A stretch of DNA of 64,000 nucleotides from Paenibacillus sp. 32352. GTDB taxonomy: Bacteria > Bacillota > Bacilli > Paenibacillales > NBRC-103111. Numbering within the stretch: the first letter of the stretch is position 1; every line of letters begins with the position of its first letter. Under the pieces are notes generated by a model that made no database searches, was not told where the DNA came from, and worked only from the letters and a program-made list of their open reading frames with translations. The position numbers were made by a program, and so were the translations under genes. Of this stretch, positions 33,545 to 42,678 are shown piece after piece. The stretch lies in the NCBI RefSeq assembly GCF_002042965.1, contig NZ_MZNT01000003.1, positions 248,001-312,000 of the forward strand. The letters are read 5' to 3'.

Positions 33545-34084
33545 ATGGGGAAGCTGCTAAGGGGGATTTTGTCTATTGCCATAGTGTGCGCATTGCTGCT
33601 GGGCGCAGCCTACTGGTATGTTCAGCCGGCGCGGACGCTGGATTTGAATTATTCCGAGCTTGAGGTTCGCAATAAAGTAGCGAATATGCTGACGAGCCGT
33701 AAGCTTGAAGTCGATCTGACGGAGCCGGAAGTGAACAGCCTGCTGAAAAAAGCGCTGGCCGCCCATCCTCAAGTGGGTTCCGATCTCGAAATGACAGGGG
33801 CCGAATTTTCCCTGGAAGGCAATCGGTGGGTGGCGGATGTCAATTTGCTATATAAGGGGCAGTGGACATTCGGCGCCAAGCTGTACTTTACGATGTCCTG
33901 GAAAGAGCCCTATATGATAGCGACCCATACGGCTACACAGATCAAGGAAGTATCGATTCCCGGCACATGGTTTCAGCTGGACCCGCTGCAAATTCAGTTA
34001 AATGACTATGTTCCTAAACCGGCCGCTGTGAGAGACATTGCCTTTGAGGAGCACGGGGTGCGGGTTGGACTGAAGCTTAGATAA
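33545..34084 (+). CDS. membrane-anchored protein, YpmS/DUF2140-like
   Basis: A 179-residue protein with one N-terminal membrane helix (GILSIAIVCALLLGAAYWYV) and an extracytoplasmic domain of about 150 residues. The domain is beta-rich: LDLNYSELEVRNKVANMLTS, LEMTGAEFSLEGNRWVADVN, LDPLQIQLNDYVPKP. The overall plan recalls Bacillus YpmS (DUF2140), but similarity is weak and the family call is tentative. It starts 67 bases after the helicase gene and ends at a strong terminator. No function can be assigned. Confidence 0.6.
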   Translation: MGKLLRGILSIAIVCALLLGAAYWYVQPARTLDLNYSELEVRNKVANMLTSRKLEVDLTEPEVNSLLKKALAAHPQVGSDLEMTGAEFSLEGNRWVADVNLLYKGQWTFGAKLYFTMSWKEPYMIATHTATQIKEVSIPGTWFQLDPLQIQLNDYVPKPAAVRDIAFEEHGVRVGLKLR

Positions 34085-34116
34085 GCTGGAATGAATGATA
34101 ATAACGAAAAAATATG

Positions 34117-34166
34117 CCGGATACGTCAGACAGGAGAATCCTGTTGGGCTGTATCCGGTTTTTTTT
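34117..34166 (+). terminator. two-tier intrinsic terminator
   Basis: CCGGATAC (34117-34124) pairs with GTATCCGG (34151-34158), enclosing an inner ACAGGA/TCCTGT hairpin, and is followed by TTTTTTTT. Confidence 0.9.
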
Positions 34167-34300
34167 GTCTGCAAGTATAGGTGGACTTTATGAATGTTAT
34201 GATCCATATAAAGAAGGAATTGGAAATCAAAAGGAGAATATATATTCGCATATCGGTTCTGTTTTGTGCTGATAGCATTGATTTGGCAAAGGAGGAAGGG

Positions 34301-34684
34301 GTGAGCGGAATGTTATTACAGCTGGAGCATATGCAGATTCCAGTATCTGACCTGGAGCAGGCTATAGCCTGGTATACCATGCATCTGGGCTTCAAGCTGG
34401 AAGGAAAGCATGAGCATGTACATGCTTTTTTAACTTTGCCGGAAGGGCCTATGTTGATGCTGTGGGAGACGAAGGACAACACGGCGGCCCATTTTACAGT
34501 GAACGGTAAGGACATGCCGGTGCTGCTGTATCGTACCGGACAAATTCATGAGCTGCACAACCTGCTTGCCGGGCTGGGCAGTACAATCACTTATTATCGG
34601 GATGACGGCTTTGGCTGGGTGCTCAAATTTTATGATCCTTTCGGCAACCTATGGGGAGCCATTCAATTAAACGAAAGCAGGTAG
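34301..34684 (+). CDS. VOC (glyoxalase/bleomycin-resistance fold) protein
   Basis: A 127-residue single-module VOC protein. Seen: LEHMQIPVSDLEQAIAWYTM, HLGFKLEGKHEHVHAFLTLP, VNGKDMPVLLYRTGQIHELH, and FGWVLKFYDPFGNLWGAIQL with the usual terminal Asp-Pro-x-Gly-Asn. GTG 34301 is preferred because AAAGGAGG ends five bases upstream; ATG 34310 and a longer frame from 34181 are less likely. The VOC protein encoded next, seven bases later, is probably co-transcribed. Substrate unknown. Confidence 0.85.
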   Translation: MSGMLLQLEHMQIPVSDLEQAIAWYTMHLGFKLEGKHEHVHAFLTLPEGPMLMLWETKDNTAAHFTVNGKDMPVLLYRTGQIHELHNLLAGLGSTITYYRDDGFGWVLKFYDPFGNLWGAIQLNESR

Positions 34685-34691
34685 AGATGAA

Positions 34692-35474
34692 ATGGGGAAA
34701 CAAATCAGCAGCTCGCTTACGGTTTTGATGGTATCGGACGCAGAACGGTCACAAGCTTTTTATCGCGATGTATTAGGCTTTGACGTAACCCCGTGGTGGG
34801 CAGTGAAGGACGGTCTCCACGGTCTTGCATTGAAATTGCTGCAAGCAGGGGATGCATCGGCAGTTAGACCGAATCCTCCTGCTAAGGGATCTTCCATAGG
34901 TGTCGACGTTTACGCTTATGTTGAGCATTGGGACGCATTGGATCAAATGTACAATGATTTCCGCACCAAGGGAGCGAAGATTGCCAAGGAGCCGGTCATC
35001 TATCCGGACCAAGGACCGTGGAAGGAATTTATCGTCGAAGACCCGGATGGATACCATCTTGCGTTCGGCGGAATTAATGGCACACGGGCCCATTACAGTA
35101 TCGAAGCTCATGTGGATAACGTTGTCGTATGGGTCAGAGATATCGATCGCGCCGTGGAGAGATACAGCCGTCTGATGGGGCTGGAGGTTCGCAAGGAGGA
35201 TCGCCATACGAACCAGCTCCACCAGTTCCATCTGGCTAATGGTACAAATCTATTGCTTGATTCCAACGGGATGGAGCATATCCCGGTTCCGGAGAAAGGT
35301 CCGGTCTTGTTTCATTTGAGCACGTCCAACATCGATAAGGCCATCCAGCATACCCGGGAATGCGGCTTCGAGGTGGTCTACGGGATCCATCGTTTTGATC
35401 AGGTGGCCTTCTTTAATATCCGTGACGAGGACGGCAATATCATCTCGGTATGCCAGAAGCATGCTGCGAAATGA
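34692..35474 (+). CDS. two-module VOC family protein
   Basis: A 260-residue protein with two VOC modules. Module 1 (about 5-127): SSLTVLMVSDAERSQAFYRD, VLGFDVTPWWAVKDG, FIVEDPDGYHLAFGG. Module 2 (about 135-256): AHVDNVVVWVRDIDRAVERY, LMGLEVRKEDRHTNQLHQFH, FFNIRDEDGNIISVCQ. Metal-ligand residues typical of glyoxalase or extradiol dioxygenases are not all evident. It follows the single-module VOC gene by seven bases. Function unknown; a dioxygenase, isomerase or antibiotic-binding role is possible. Confidence 0.85.
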   Translation: MGKQISSSLTVLMVSDAERSQAFYRDVLGFDVTPWWAVKDGLHGLALKLLQAGDASAVRPNPPAKGSSIGVDVYAYVEHWDALDQMYNDFRTKGAKIAKEPVIYPDQGPWKEFIVEDPDGYHLAFGGINGTRAHYSIEAHVDNVVVWVRDIDRAVERYSRLMGLEVRKEDRHTNQLHQFHLANGTNLLLDSNGMEHIPVPEKGPVLFHLSTSNIDKAIQHTRECGFEVVYGIHRFDQVAFFNIRDEDGNIISVCQKHAAK

Positions 35475-35564
35475 TGCGGAATCTCACGAGCACTTGAAGA
35501 GGAACTACAGCAGCAGGTGAAGGTGAATAATCCCCTTAGATCTTCTGAAACAAACGGGCCAAGG

Positions 35565-36647
35565 TCATTCCCGCTGACCTCGGCCTCGCATTTCTTTATG
35601 AATCTTTTTCCAACGGTCCTTCTCGACCCGAGCGGCTGCGGCGTCCGCCTTTCGTTCCATGTAAGCGAGCTCCTTCTGGAGCTTGAGAAAGCTCGCGAAT
35701 CGCTCGGGTTCGAGCTGCCCATCTGCCAAGGCGGCTTGAATGGCGCAACCGGGCTCGCGCTGGTGCTTGCAATCCGCATAGCGGCAGTTTGCCGCAAGCG
35801 CGTCGATATCCTGGAACGCGATATCCATCGATCCGCTTCCTTCCCAAAGCTGCAGCTCCCTCATTCCCGGCGTATCTATGATGAGCGCGCCGCACGGGAG
35901 GATAACAAGCTCGCGATGGGTTGTCGTATGCTTTCCCCGGTCGTCGGCTTCCCGCACATCGCCTGTTTTTTGCCGCTGCTCACCGTAAAGGCTGTTCAGC
36001 AGAGTCGACTTGCCGGCGCCCGAAGATCCGAGCAAGGCTATCGTTTCACCCCGCTTAAGGGTACCAAGAATCTTCTCAGTTCCTTTATCGGCAAGGCTGT
36101 TGACCATATAAACAGGAACTCCGAAGGCAATGGCCTCAACTTCAGCAAGCTTGGCCTCGGCTTCGCCGTCCTCGCACAAATCTTTTTTGGTCAGAACAAT
36201 CTCCGGTGCCGCACCGCTTTCATAGGCCGTTAGAAGATAGCGCTCCAGCCTCCTCACGTTAAAGTCGCGGTTCAAAGCCATGACCAGGAACACACGGTCG
36301 ACATTGGCAGCCACGATCTGTTCTTCTGTCGTCTGGCCCGCAACCTTCCTTGAAAATTTGCTTTTACGCTCATAGACTCCGTGAATGATCGCTTTGCGTT
36401 CTCCGGGGAGCTTCCTCATCCATACCCAATCCCCAACCGCCGGGTAGTCATCGCGTACGGAGGCTTCATAACGGTATTTGCCGGACAATTCCCCCAGCCA
36501 TTCGCCATCCTCGGAGTATATCCGATACAGATGCGTATGCTCCAGCGCAACGCGTCCGATATCGTAGTCTTCCTTGTGCTGATTAGCGACAAACGGCTGA
36601 TAGCCGAACGCTTCTAAGGCTGTAAGTTCGTGCTTCTTATTGATAAT
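35565..36647 (-). CDS. rsgA: ribosome small-subunit GTPase RsgA (start unclear, 5' frame problem)
   Basis: Circularly permuted GTPase that helps 30S subunit maturation. Seen: OB-fold part LYRIYSEDGEWLGELSGKYR and ASVRDDYPAVGDWV, G4 LTKKD, G1 LLGSSGAGKSTLLNSLYG, G3 DTPGMRE, and the zinc site CRYADCKHQREPGC. The reading frame is open upstream to a stop at 36675-36677, yet it offers no ATG, GTG or TTG before the middle of the OB fold (TTG 36488). ATT 36647 is used here only as a placeholder. A 27-codon frame just upstream (36637-36720) overlaps it in another frame and ends with residues like an RsgA N-terminus. Either one base is inserted, or expression uses an unusual start. The G domain looks intact. 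Confidence 0.8.
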   Translation of the reverse strand: MINKKHELTALEAFGYQPFVANQHKEDYDIGRVALEHTHLYRIYSEDGEWLGELSGKYRYEASVRDDYPAVGDWVWMRKLPGERKAIIHGVYERKSKFSRKVAGQTTEEQIVAANVDRVFLVMALNRDFNVRRLERYLLTAYESGAAPEIVLTKKDLCEDGEAEAKLAEVEAIAFGVPVYMVNSLADKGTEKILGTLKRGETIALLGSSGAGKSTLLNSLYGEQRQKTGDVREADDRGKHTTTHRELVILPCGALIIDTPGMRELQLWEGSGSMDIAFQDIDALAANCRYADCKHQREPGCAIQAALADGQLEPERFASFLKLQKELAYMERKADAAAARVEKDRWKKIHKEMRGRGQRE

Positions 36648-36720
36648 CCCACCAAGCTTTCTTTTGAAGGTTTGTTATGCGCTCATTGCACGGTTGATAC
36701 TTAATCCAATGTTCACTCAT
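36637..36720 (-). other. 27-codon upstream frame overlapping rsgA (+1 relation)
   Basis: Reads from ATG 36720, preceded by a GGAG-type site, to TAA at 36637-36639. The last part, ITNLQKKAWWDYQ, resembles the usual RsgA start (N-L-x-x-x-G-W). If the T of the TAA is removed, the frame continues into the rsgA sequence with KKHELTALEAFG. It may be the displaced 5' end of rsgA or a translated leader. Confidence 0.45.
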
Positions 36721-36945
36721 CCAACATCACTCCGATCTCATTACTATAGCCATAGTATAGGGATGAAGCCGCAGGACTAACAGGGGGAAAATAAATATAA
36801 AAAGTTTTTACATCGGTCCAGCTGCGCCGGGTTGAACCCTTTTCGTTTACATTCCGTTTAAATAGATATCGTAATCTTTTATTGCGAGAGAATTTCCGGT
36901 AAGAAACGGACATACAGAAAAGAGGTCGGATAGGAGATGGAAAAG

Positions 36946-38709
36946 ATGAATGGGAAGAACCCATCAGGACAGTGGCGCTTATTTATCAAGGTCATTCGGC
37001 AGACGAAGCCCTCCAAATGGATGCTTGGCATCGCAGTTGGGCTAAGCGTCATCTCGACGATCGTAGGATTGATTGTACCTTTGTTCACCAAAAACCTTGT
37101 GGACAGCTTTTCCCTAACGTCGATTGAGCCCAAGCAGATCGTGCTGCTCGTTATGACATTCACTGCCCAGGCATTGGCGGGAGGGGTATCCATATATTTA
37201 CTGAATCGCGTCGGGCAGCAAATTGTCGCGAACCTGCGGGATCGGCTGTGGAAGAAGCTGCTCGCCTTGACCGTTCCTTATTACGATAATCATCGTACAG
37301 GGGAGACGATCAGCAGGATGACGAACGATACCGGAATTGTGAAGGGGCTTATTTCGGAGCACCTCACAAGCTTTTTTAACGGAGTGATCTCAATCATCGG
37401 TTCTATAGCTATCCTGCTCTACCTGGATTGGAAGATGACCTTGATCATGCTGCTGGCCGTACCGCTCTCGGTGGCTATTCTGCTGCCGATCGGACGTCAG
37501 ATGTTTGTGATTTCCAAAGGGCTTCAGGACGAAACAGCCCGGTTTACGGGCGTCTTGACCCAGGTGTTGTCAGAAATTCGACTTGTGAAGTCGTCCAATG
37601 CAGAGCCGCTGGAATATGAGGCCGGGAAAGCCGGTATTACGAAGCTGTTTCAATATGGCGTGAGAGAGGGAAAGGTTCAGGCGCTGATCTCTCCAATAAT
37701 TTCTTTCGTCCTGATGGCTCTGCTGGTCGTCATTATAGGCTATGGCGGAATGCGGGTATCGTCCGGCATTCTGACAGCAGGTGAGCTGGTCGCGTTTATT
37801 TTGTACCTGATCCAAATCGTCATGCCGATGACCCAGATTACCCAATTCTTCACCCAGCTGCAAAAAGCGATGGGAGCAACGGAGCGCATCATCGACACAT
37901 TGGATGCGGAGGAGGAAGACACCCTGCAGGGACGGAAGCTCGAGAATGCGCGTCAAACGATCACCGTCGACCATGTTTCATTCGGCTACGACGGCGGCGA
38001 TCCGGTATTAAAGGACGTTCATTTCACCTTGGAGCCGGGACAAGTAACGGCAATTGTCGGCCCTAGCGGCAGCGGCAAGACGACGATGTTCTCCTTGCTG
38101 GAACGATATTACCGCCCGCAGAGCGGAACGATCCGGCTCGGCAAGGAGAGCGTTGAAGAGTATTCGCTGCAATCCTGGAGAAGCCAAATCGGCTATGTGT
38201 CGCAGGAAAGCCCTATTATTGCAGGAACGATAAGGGAAAACATCACCTACGGCATGGATCGGGACGTCACCGACGAGGAGCTTCAGCGGGCTGCCGCGAT
38301 GGCGTATGCGGACCTGTTTATTAGCGAGCTGCCCAAGGGATACGATACGGAGGTCGGGGAGAGGGGAATTAAGCTGTCCGGCGGGCAGCGCCAGAGAATC
38401 GCCATAGCCCGCGCGCTGCTAAGAGATCCCCAAATCCTGATGCTGGACGAAGCAACCTCCAGCCTGGACAGCAAATCCGAAATTGTCGTGCAGGAAGCAT
38501 TGAATAATTTGATGAAGGGGCGGACAACGCTCGTCATAGCCCACCGGCTTTCCACGGTGGTAGACGCCAGCCAAATCCTGTTTATGGAGAAAGGGCGGAT
38601 TACAGGCAAAGGGACTCACGCGGAGCTGTTGGAGACGCATGCCTTATATCGGGAATTTGCCGCGCAGCAGCTGCGGCTTCAAGAGCCTGCAAAACAGCAT
38701 AGCGTATAA
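36946..38709 (+). CDS. ABC transporter, fused permease-ATPase (BmrA-like multidrug exporter)
   Basis: A 587-residue half-transporter that should act as a homodimer in exporting lipophilic drugs or lipids. The membrane domain (about 20-305) has six helices and the coupling region [13 protein letters not shown]; the ATPase follows with A-loop [13 protein letters not shown], Walker [12 protein letters not shown]-loop [10 protein letters not shown], signature [16 protein letters not shown], Walker [13 protein letters not shown] and H-loop AHRLST. ATG 36946 is favoured because AGGAG lies nine bases upstream; ATG 36937 touches the site. A hairpin terminator and repeat copy B follow the gene. Confidence 0.93.
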   Translation: MNGKNPSGQWRLFIKVIRQTKPSKWMLGIAVGLSVISTIVGLIVPLFTKNLVDSFSLTSIEPKQIVLLVMTFTAQALAGGVSIYLLNRVGQQIVANLRDRLWKKLLALTVPYYDNHRTGETISRMTNDTGIVKGLISEHLTSFFNGVISIIGSIAILLYLDWKMTLIMLLAVPLSVAILLPIGRQMFVISKGLQDETARFTGVLTQVLSEIRLVKSSNAEPLEYEAGKAGITKLFQYGVREGKVQALISPIISFVLMALLVVIIGYGGMRVSSGILTAGELVAFILYLIQIVMPMTQITQFFTQLQKAMGATERIIDTLDAEEEDTLQGRKLENARQTITVDHVSFGYDGGDPVLKDVHFTLEPGQVTAIVGPSGSGKTTMFSLLERYYRPQSGTIRLGKESVEEYSLQSWRSQIGYVSQESPIIAGTIRENITYGMDRDVTDEELQRAAAMAYADLFISELPKGYDTEVGERGIKLSGGQRQRIAIARALLRDPQILMLDEATSSLDSKSEIVVQEALNNLMKGRTTLVIAHRLSTVVDASQILFMEKGRITGKGTHAELLETHALYREFAAQQLRLQEPAKQHSV

Positions 38710-38711
38710 GA

Positions 38712-38750
38712 AAAAGCAGAGGAAACGGTAGAACGTTTTCTCTGCTTTAG
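38712..38750 (+). terminator. intrinsic terminator after the ABC exporter gene
   Basis: AAAGCAGAGGAAACG, loop GTAGAA, CGTTTTCTCTGCTTT. Long stem with one mismatch. Repeat copy B starts directly after it. Confidence 0.75.
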
Positions 38751-38883
38751 TTTGTTGAAAAACCTGAAAATCCGAAAATTGCTTTGGTACCCGGTGGGGT
38801 ACCCTCTTCCGGTCGCTATTGTTCTCGGGAAATTTTGGATTATACACGCTGATTAGCGGGGATTTCCCGAGAACAAAGGCCTG
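38751..38883. repeat. palindromic intergenic repeat, copy B (right part missing)
   Basis: Begins TTTGTTGAAAAACC and runs through CCGGTGGGGTACC and TTCCGGTCGCT to a perfect 15-bp stem, TTGTTCTCGGGAAAT (38819-38833) / ATTTCCCGAGAACAA (38862-38876). It aligns with copy A (16413-16617) over its whole length. The right outer arm is absent; the element ends a few bases before the FAD oxidoreductase stop codon. Confidence 0.8.
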
Positions 38884-38890
38884 CAGGGAC

Positions 38891-40504
38891 TTATTTCTTG
38901 CGTTTATTCACATAGGAAGCATAAACGATCTCGCCTGTATCGAGCTTTGCGATTTCGTCATTGGTCCATCCGGCGATTTTGTTATTGCCTTTGACGCCGG
39001 TCAGCTTAATTTTGTATTTGGTTTCCAGGTAGCTGTCCAATGCCGGCATATCCGCTTCGGTAAGCTCTCTCAGCTTCTTCTTGCCGTTTAGCTGTCCCAT
39101 CAAAATGCCGATCGTTTCGGCGGCGGTGCTTGTATTCGGTTGAATTCGCGCACTGCCGTAAGCGATAGCGGAGGCACCGACGTTCTTGCCGGCAAGAATG
39201 ACATTGTCGTAGTTTTTCAAAAGGAAGCTGCGTAGCGGCATCCCGTATTTGTCGGGACGTCCCATCTCAATGCCCCACTTGTTGGCGCTCGTTCCTTGCA
39301 GATCGAGAGGATAACCGGCGATGCTGACGTTATCCCAGAACATTTTGGCTCCCAGCATGTCCGACGGCTTTAACACATAATCGGATTCGTAATGGTTATA
39401 TTCACGTATGTACAAGTAATTCGGGAAGCCGTTCAGCTCTGCGTTTTCCCACCCGACAATATTTTTGCGGAAATGATTCAGAATCAGCGGGATTTCCTTC
39501 TTCCCGAGCTCCATGGCTTCGGCTACCGATTTGTCATCACTCGGATCGACGGTATAGATCAGGAACGCATTGATGATGACTTCACCGTCGCGCTGGTTCA
39601 CCGCGTTCAGTCCCCGCAGGAACACTCTATCGTTGGTCGGCTTATAGGCGCTTGTCATGCCGCTGAGTCCAATGGCAAAGCTGTCATCGACCGAGCCTCC
39701 GCCGTACTTGGCCCTCCGCTGCTCCGGAGTCATATTGTTGAAGCTTGTTTTGAATTTGTTCCAGTCGACATTTTTGAACTTCATCATCATGCCTGAGCTC
39801 ATATACTCGATGTTATTTTGACCGTAGAAGGCTTCCAGGCCCGGCATCCGTTTGGCATCAAGCTTGCTGATCAATGCTGCAAAGTCGGTATTGTCGACGA
39901 AATAATCCGCCTTTATATTTTTCTTGGCTCCGTCTTTTCCGGAATAGGTGATGGATTCCACCGCGTGCGCCCCGAATTTGCCCGGGGTTTGCTTCACTTC
40001 TTGAATTTTGATGCCGGACTCGACAGGGATATCCTTCTTCAGCTTATCAAAATACTGAGTAAATTCCGGCAGCTTGCGTATTTTGCCGTTGCGGAAGCCG
40101 TCGAACAGCTCCTTGGCGCGGCCTTGAACCAGCGAGTGGTATTGATCATCTCTTGTTTCGTCCAGGAACAGCATTTCACCCTGGAGAACTTGTCCACCGA
40201 ACGCTTCGCGAGGGTCCAGCACCTTCACCTTCAGCCCCTCATCAGCGGCCGCCCTTGCCAGATACAATCCCTCAAGCTCGCTTCCCAACACAACCACATC
40301 GACCTTTTCCGATGGGATCGGCGGCTCCGGCGTTGGTGTCGGCGTCACGGTCTGCGGCTTGGTCCCGCTAGACGATGCTTCCGTCGTGCCTTGGTTATTC
40401 TGTGCTCCGCCGCCTCCGAAGTGCATCACCGAGTAGACGGCTCCAGCCGCTACCAGGGCCAAAACGGACAGGCCGACGGATAACTTTTTTCCATTCCATT
40501 TCAT
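38891..40504 (-). CDS. extracytoplasmic FAD-dependent oxidoreductase, signal-anchored
   Basis: A 537-residue flavoprotein. The N-terminal signal anchor (KLSVGLSVLALVAAGAVYSV) is followed by a low-complexity linker of Ser, Thr and Pro (about 30-65). The catalytic part starts with VDVVVLGSELEGLYLARAAA and VLDPREAFGGQ, and ends with VILAGKNVGASAIAYGSARI and the cofactor-closing segment STAAETIG. This is the FAD_oxidored-like group. No twin-arginine motif is present, so export would be by Sec, unusual for a flavoprotein, unless FAD is added outside. The substrate is unknown. It is a single-gene unit convergent with the ABC exporter. Confidence 0.82.
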   Translation of the reverse strand: MKWNGKKLSVGLSVLALVAAGAVYSVMHFGGGGAQNNQGTTEASSSGTKPQTVTPTPTPEPPIPSEKVDVVVLGSELEGLYLARAAADEGLKVKVLDPREAFGGQVLQGEMLFLDETRDDQYHSLVQGRAKELFDGFRNGKIRKLPEFTQYFDKLKKDIPVESGIKIQEVKQTPGKFGAHAVESITYSGKDGAKKNIKADYFVDNTDFAALISKLDAKRMPGLEAFYGQNNIEYMSSGMMMKFKNVDWNKFKTSFNNMTPEQRRAKYGGGSVDDSFAIGLSGMTSAYKPTNDRVFLRGLNAVNQRDGEVIINAFLIYTVDPSDDKSVAEAMELGKKEIPLILNHFRKNIVGWENAELNGFPNYLYIREYNHYESDYVLKPSDMLGAKMFWDNVSIAGYPLDLQGTSANKWGIEMGRPDKYGMPLRSFLLKNYDNVILAGKNVGASAIAYGSARIQPNTSTAAETIGILMGQLNGKKKLRELTEADMPALDSYLETKYKIKLTGVKGNNKIAGWTNDEIAKLDTGEIVYASYVNKRKK

Positions 40505-40785
40505 TACGTGGTATTCTCCCCCAATCCTTTCCTTACCTGTTCGATTTAGGAATTTCCCTTACCGAAAAAAACAGTATAAAAATAGTCTACCATTTTTCTC
40601 ATGCCTGTTCAAAAGACCCCCACAAACATTTTCGGGCAGGCGAAACATTGTAGTAGTAAATACAGGAATTCTTCGCGAAGGTTCTGATTCACAAATCATG
40701 ACTATACATCCACCGGTGCCTAGGGTTGTCTGCAGCAATTTTGGCGCCGCTTACCCCCACTATTTATGAACAAGGAGCTATGATG

Positions 40786-42513
40786 ATGAACAATACTTTC
40801 AAGAAGGTTATGGTTACCGGTTTGACAATGGCCATGGTGCTGGGCGGTTCCACCGCGGCATTTGCCGACAACGGCAACGGCAAGGGAAAAGGCAATGATA
40901 AAGACCGCGGCCGCGATGCGGTTCAAACCAAAGTCAATAACAAAAATAATAACAGCGATGTTTATATCAATAACCTGAACGTGAAAAACATGACGATCAA
41001 GCTGTCCTTCGACGATGTGAAGGGCGCAGATGTAGAGTGGGCCGCCCGCTATATTGCCAGCCTGGCTTCCAAGAGAGTATTCGAGGGTTATGAGGACGGG
41101 ACGTTCCAACCGCGCAAAACGATCACCCGCATCGAGGCTATCACCGCTGCCGTTCGTTTGATGGGGCTGCGTGACCAAGCCGAATCGACAGAAGCGATGA
41201 ATTCGAACCTGAACTTTAAAGATGCAGATAAAATCAAGCAAAAATATCCTTGGGCTGTCGGTTATGTTGCGGTAGCGCTTCAAAATGACTTGTTCCAGGA
41301 ATCCGATGATTCCGTTCAACCGGAAAAAGAAGCAGACCGTCTCTGGGCGACGACGCTTCTAATTAAAGCATTGAAGCTTCAGGAAGAAGCTAAAGCGAAA
41401 ATGAATACGAAGCTGACCTTCAAGGACGCCAATAAAATTCCTGCCGGCTCCGTCGGTTATGTAGAAGAAGCTATTGAGAAGAGCCTGGTTGATGGTTATG
41501 AGGACAATACGTTCCGTCCGGACCGTCCGGTAACACGTGCGGAGCTCGCTGCATTGCTCGATCGCACAGGCAACCAGCTTCCGGATAACACGTCGATTAA
41601 AGGTACACTGAGCGCAGCAGTGAGCAACAATACGCTGACTCTGACCAATAACGGTCAGCCTTATACCGTGGAGCTTGATTCGAATGCTTTCATCTTTAGA
41701 AACGGCGTTAAAGTAGCGGCTTCCGAGCTGAGATCGGGAGATCAAGTCATCGTTCGTACCTATGGCGGTAAAGCGATCTTCGTAGAAGTAACCAAAGCCG
41801 CAGGCGGCAATTCGACTACACCGGACAACGCAACCTTCTCCGCATCCTTGAACGCTGCAGTAAGCAATAACAAGCTTTACTACACTAAGGATAATCAATC
41901 TTACAGCACAGAGATCGCATCGAATGCGACTATCCTTCGTAACGGTCGTACGGTATCGGCTTCTGACCTGAGATCGGGAGATCAAGTCAATATCCGTACG
42001 TATAACGGCAAAATCATTTTCGTCGAAGTAACCAAGCTTGCCGAAAGCCAGCTGCCTGACAACACGACATTCGCAGCTACGGTTAATACAGCTGTTAGCA
42101 ACAACACGCTGACATTGACCAAAGATAACCAAACCTACAACGTATCCTTCGCTTCCAACGCGACGATCGTTCGTAATGGCCGTACCGTATCGGCTTCCGA
42201 GCTGAGAGCAGGAGATCAAGTCAATGTGCGCACTTATAACGGTCAAGTTATTTTCGTTGAAGTGACCAAATTGGCTGACGAGCAAATCGATTTCACGGTT
42301 GTCGGCAACCTGAACTCCTACACGCTAAATTCTGCCGGATCGATTGCTACTATCTCTATCAACCAAACCTTGAGCAATGGTACGGTACAAACAGCGGTGT
42401 ACAACACGTCCTCCAATTTGACTATTCAAGGGGACCTGTCCCAGCTGACCACGAACCGTTTGGTTGAGCTGAGAGGTAAAGACCAGCTCGTTCATACGAT
42501 TGTCATCCGCTAA
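40786..42513 (+). CDS. S-layer homology (SLH) surface protein with internal repeats
   Basis: A secreted cell-wall protein of 575 residues. Sec signal about 1-27 (VMVTGLTMAMVLGG...AFA), a short Gly/Lys/Asn/Asp-rich stretch, then three SLH motifs about 60-260 (GYEDGTFQPRKTITRIEAI, DDSVQPEKEADRLWAT, GYEDNTFRPDRPVTRAEL). Three repeats of about 78 residues follow (AAVSNNTLTLTNNGQPY, ASELRSGDQVIVRTYGGK, IFVEVTK in each), then a short final beta domain. SLH domains bind pyruvylated secondary wall polymer. Three ATGs follow AAGGAG; the third gives the best spacing. A terminator follows. Function beyond wall attachment is unknown. Confidence 0.9.
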   Translation: MNNTFKKVMVTGLTMAMVLGGSTAAFADNGNGKGKGNDKDRGRDAVQTKVNNKNNNSDVYINNLNVKNMTIKLSFDDVKGADVEWAARYIASLASKRVFEGYEDGTFQPRKTITRIEAITAAVRLMGLRDQAESTEAMNSNLNFKDADKIKQKYPWAVGYVAVALQNDLFQESDDSVQPEKEADRLWATTLLIKALKLQEEAKAKMNTKLTFKDANKIPAGSVGYVEEAIEKSLVDGYEDNTFRPDRPVTRAELAALLDRTGNQLPDNTSIKGTLSAAVSNNTLTLTNNGQPYTVELDSNAFIFRNGVKVAASELRSGDQVIVRTYGGKAIFVEVTKAAGGNSTTPDNATFSASLNAAVSNNKLYYTKDNQSYSTEIASNATILRNGRTVSASDLRSGDQVNIRTYNGKIIFVEVTKLAESQLPDNTTFAATVNTAVSNNTLTLTKDNQTYNVSFASNATIVRNGRTVSASELRAGDQVNVRTYNGQVIFVEVTKLADEQIDFTVVGNLNSYTLNSAGSIATISINQTLSNGTVQTAVYNTSSNLTIQGDLSQLTTNRLVELRGKDQLVHTIVIR

Positions 42514-42557
42514 TCCCTTATATCGATATAGATAGTGGAAAGGTTAGATTACAAAAG

Positions 42558-42608
42558 GAGCAGTCTTCCCGTGAACCAGAGAGTTCGCAGGAGGGCTGTT
42601 CTTTTTTT
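42558..42608 (+). terminator. intrinsic terminator after the SLH gene
   Basis: GAGCAGTCTTCCC ... AGGAGGGCTGTTC followed by TTTTTTT. The stem has a few G-U pairs. Confidence 0.75.
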
Positions 42609-42618
42609 GGCAAATCTA

Positions 42619-42646
42619 TGGACACGTGACGCCATAGGTGTATAAT
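42619..42646 (+). promoter_or_regulatory. predicted sigma-A promoter of ilvA
   Basis: TGGACA (42619-42624), a 16-base spacer, then TATAAT (42641-42646), 32 bases before the start codon. Confidence 0.6.
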
Positions 42647-42678
42647 AGAAAAATTAATGAAGTCAACCGGAGGAGCTT

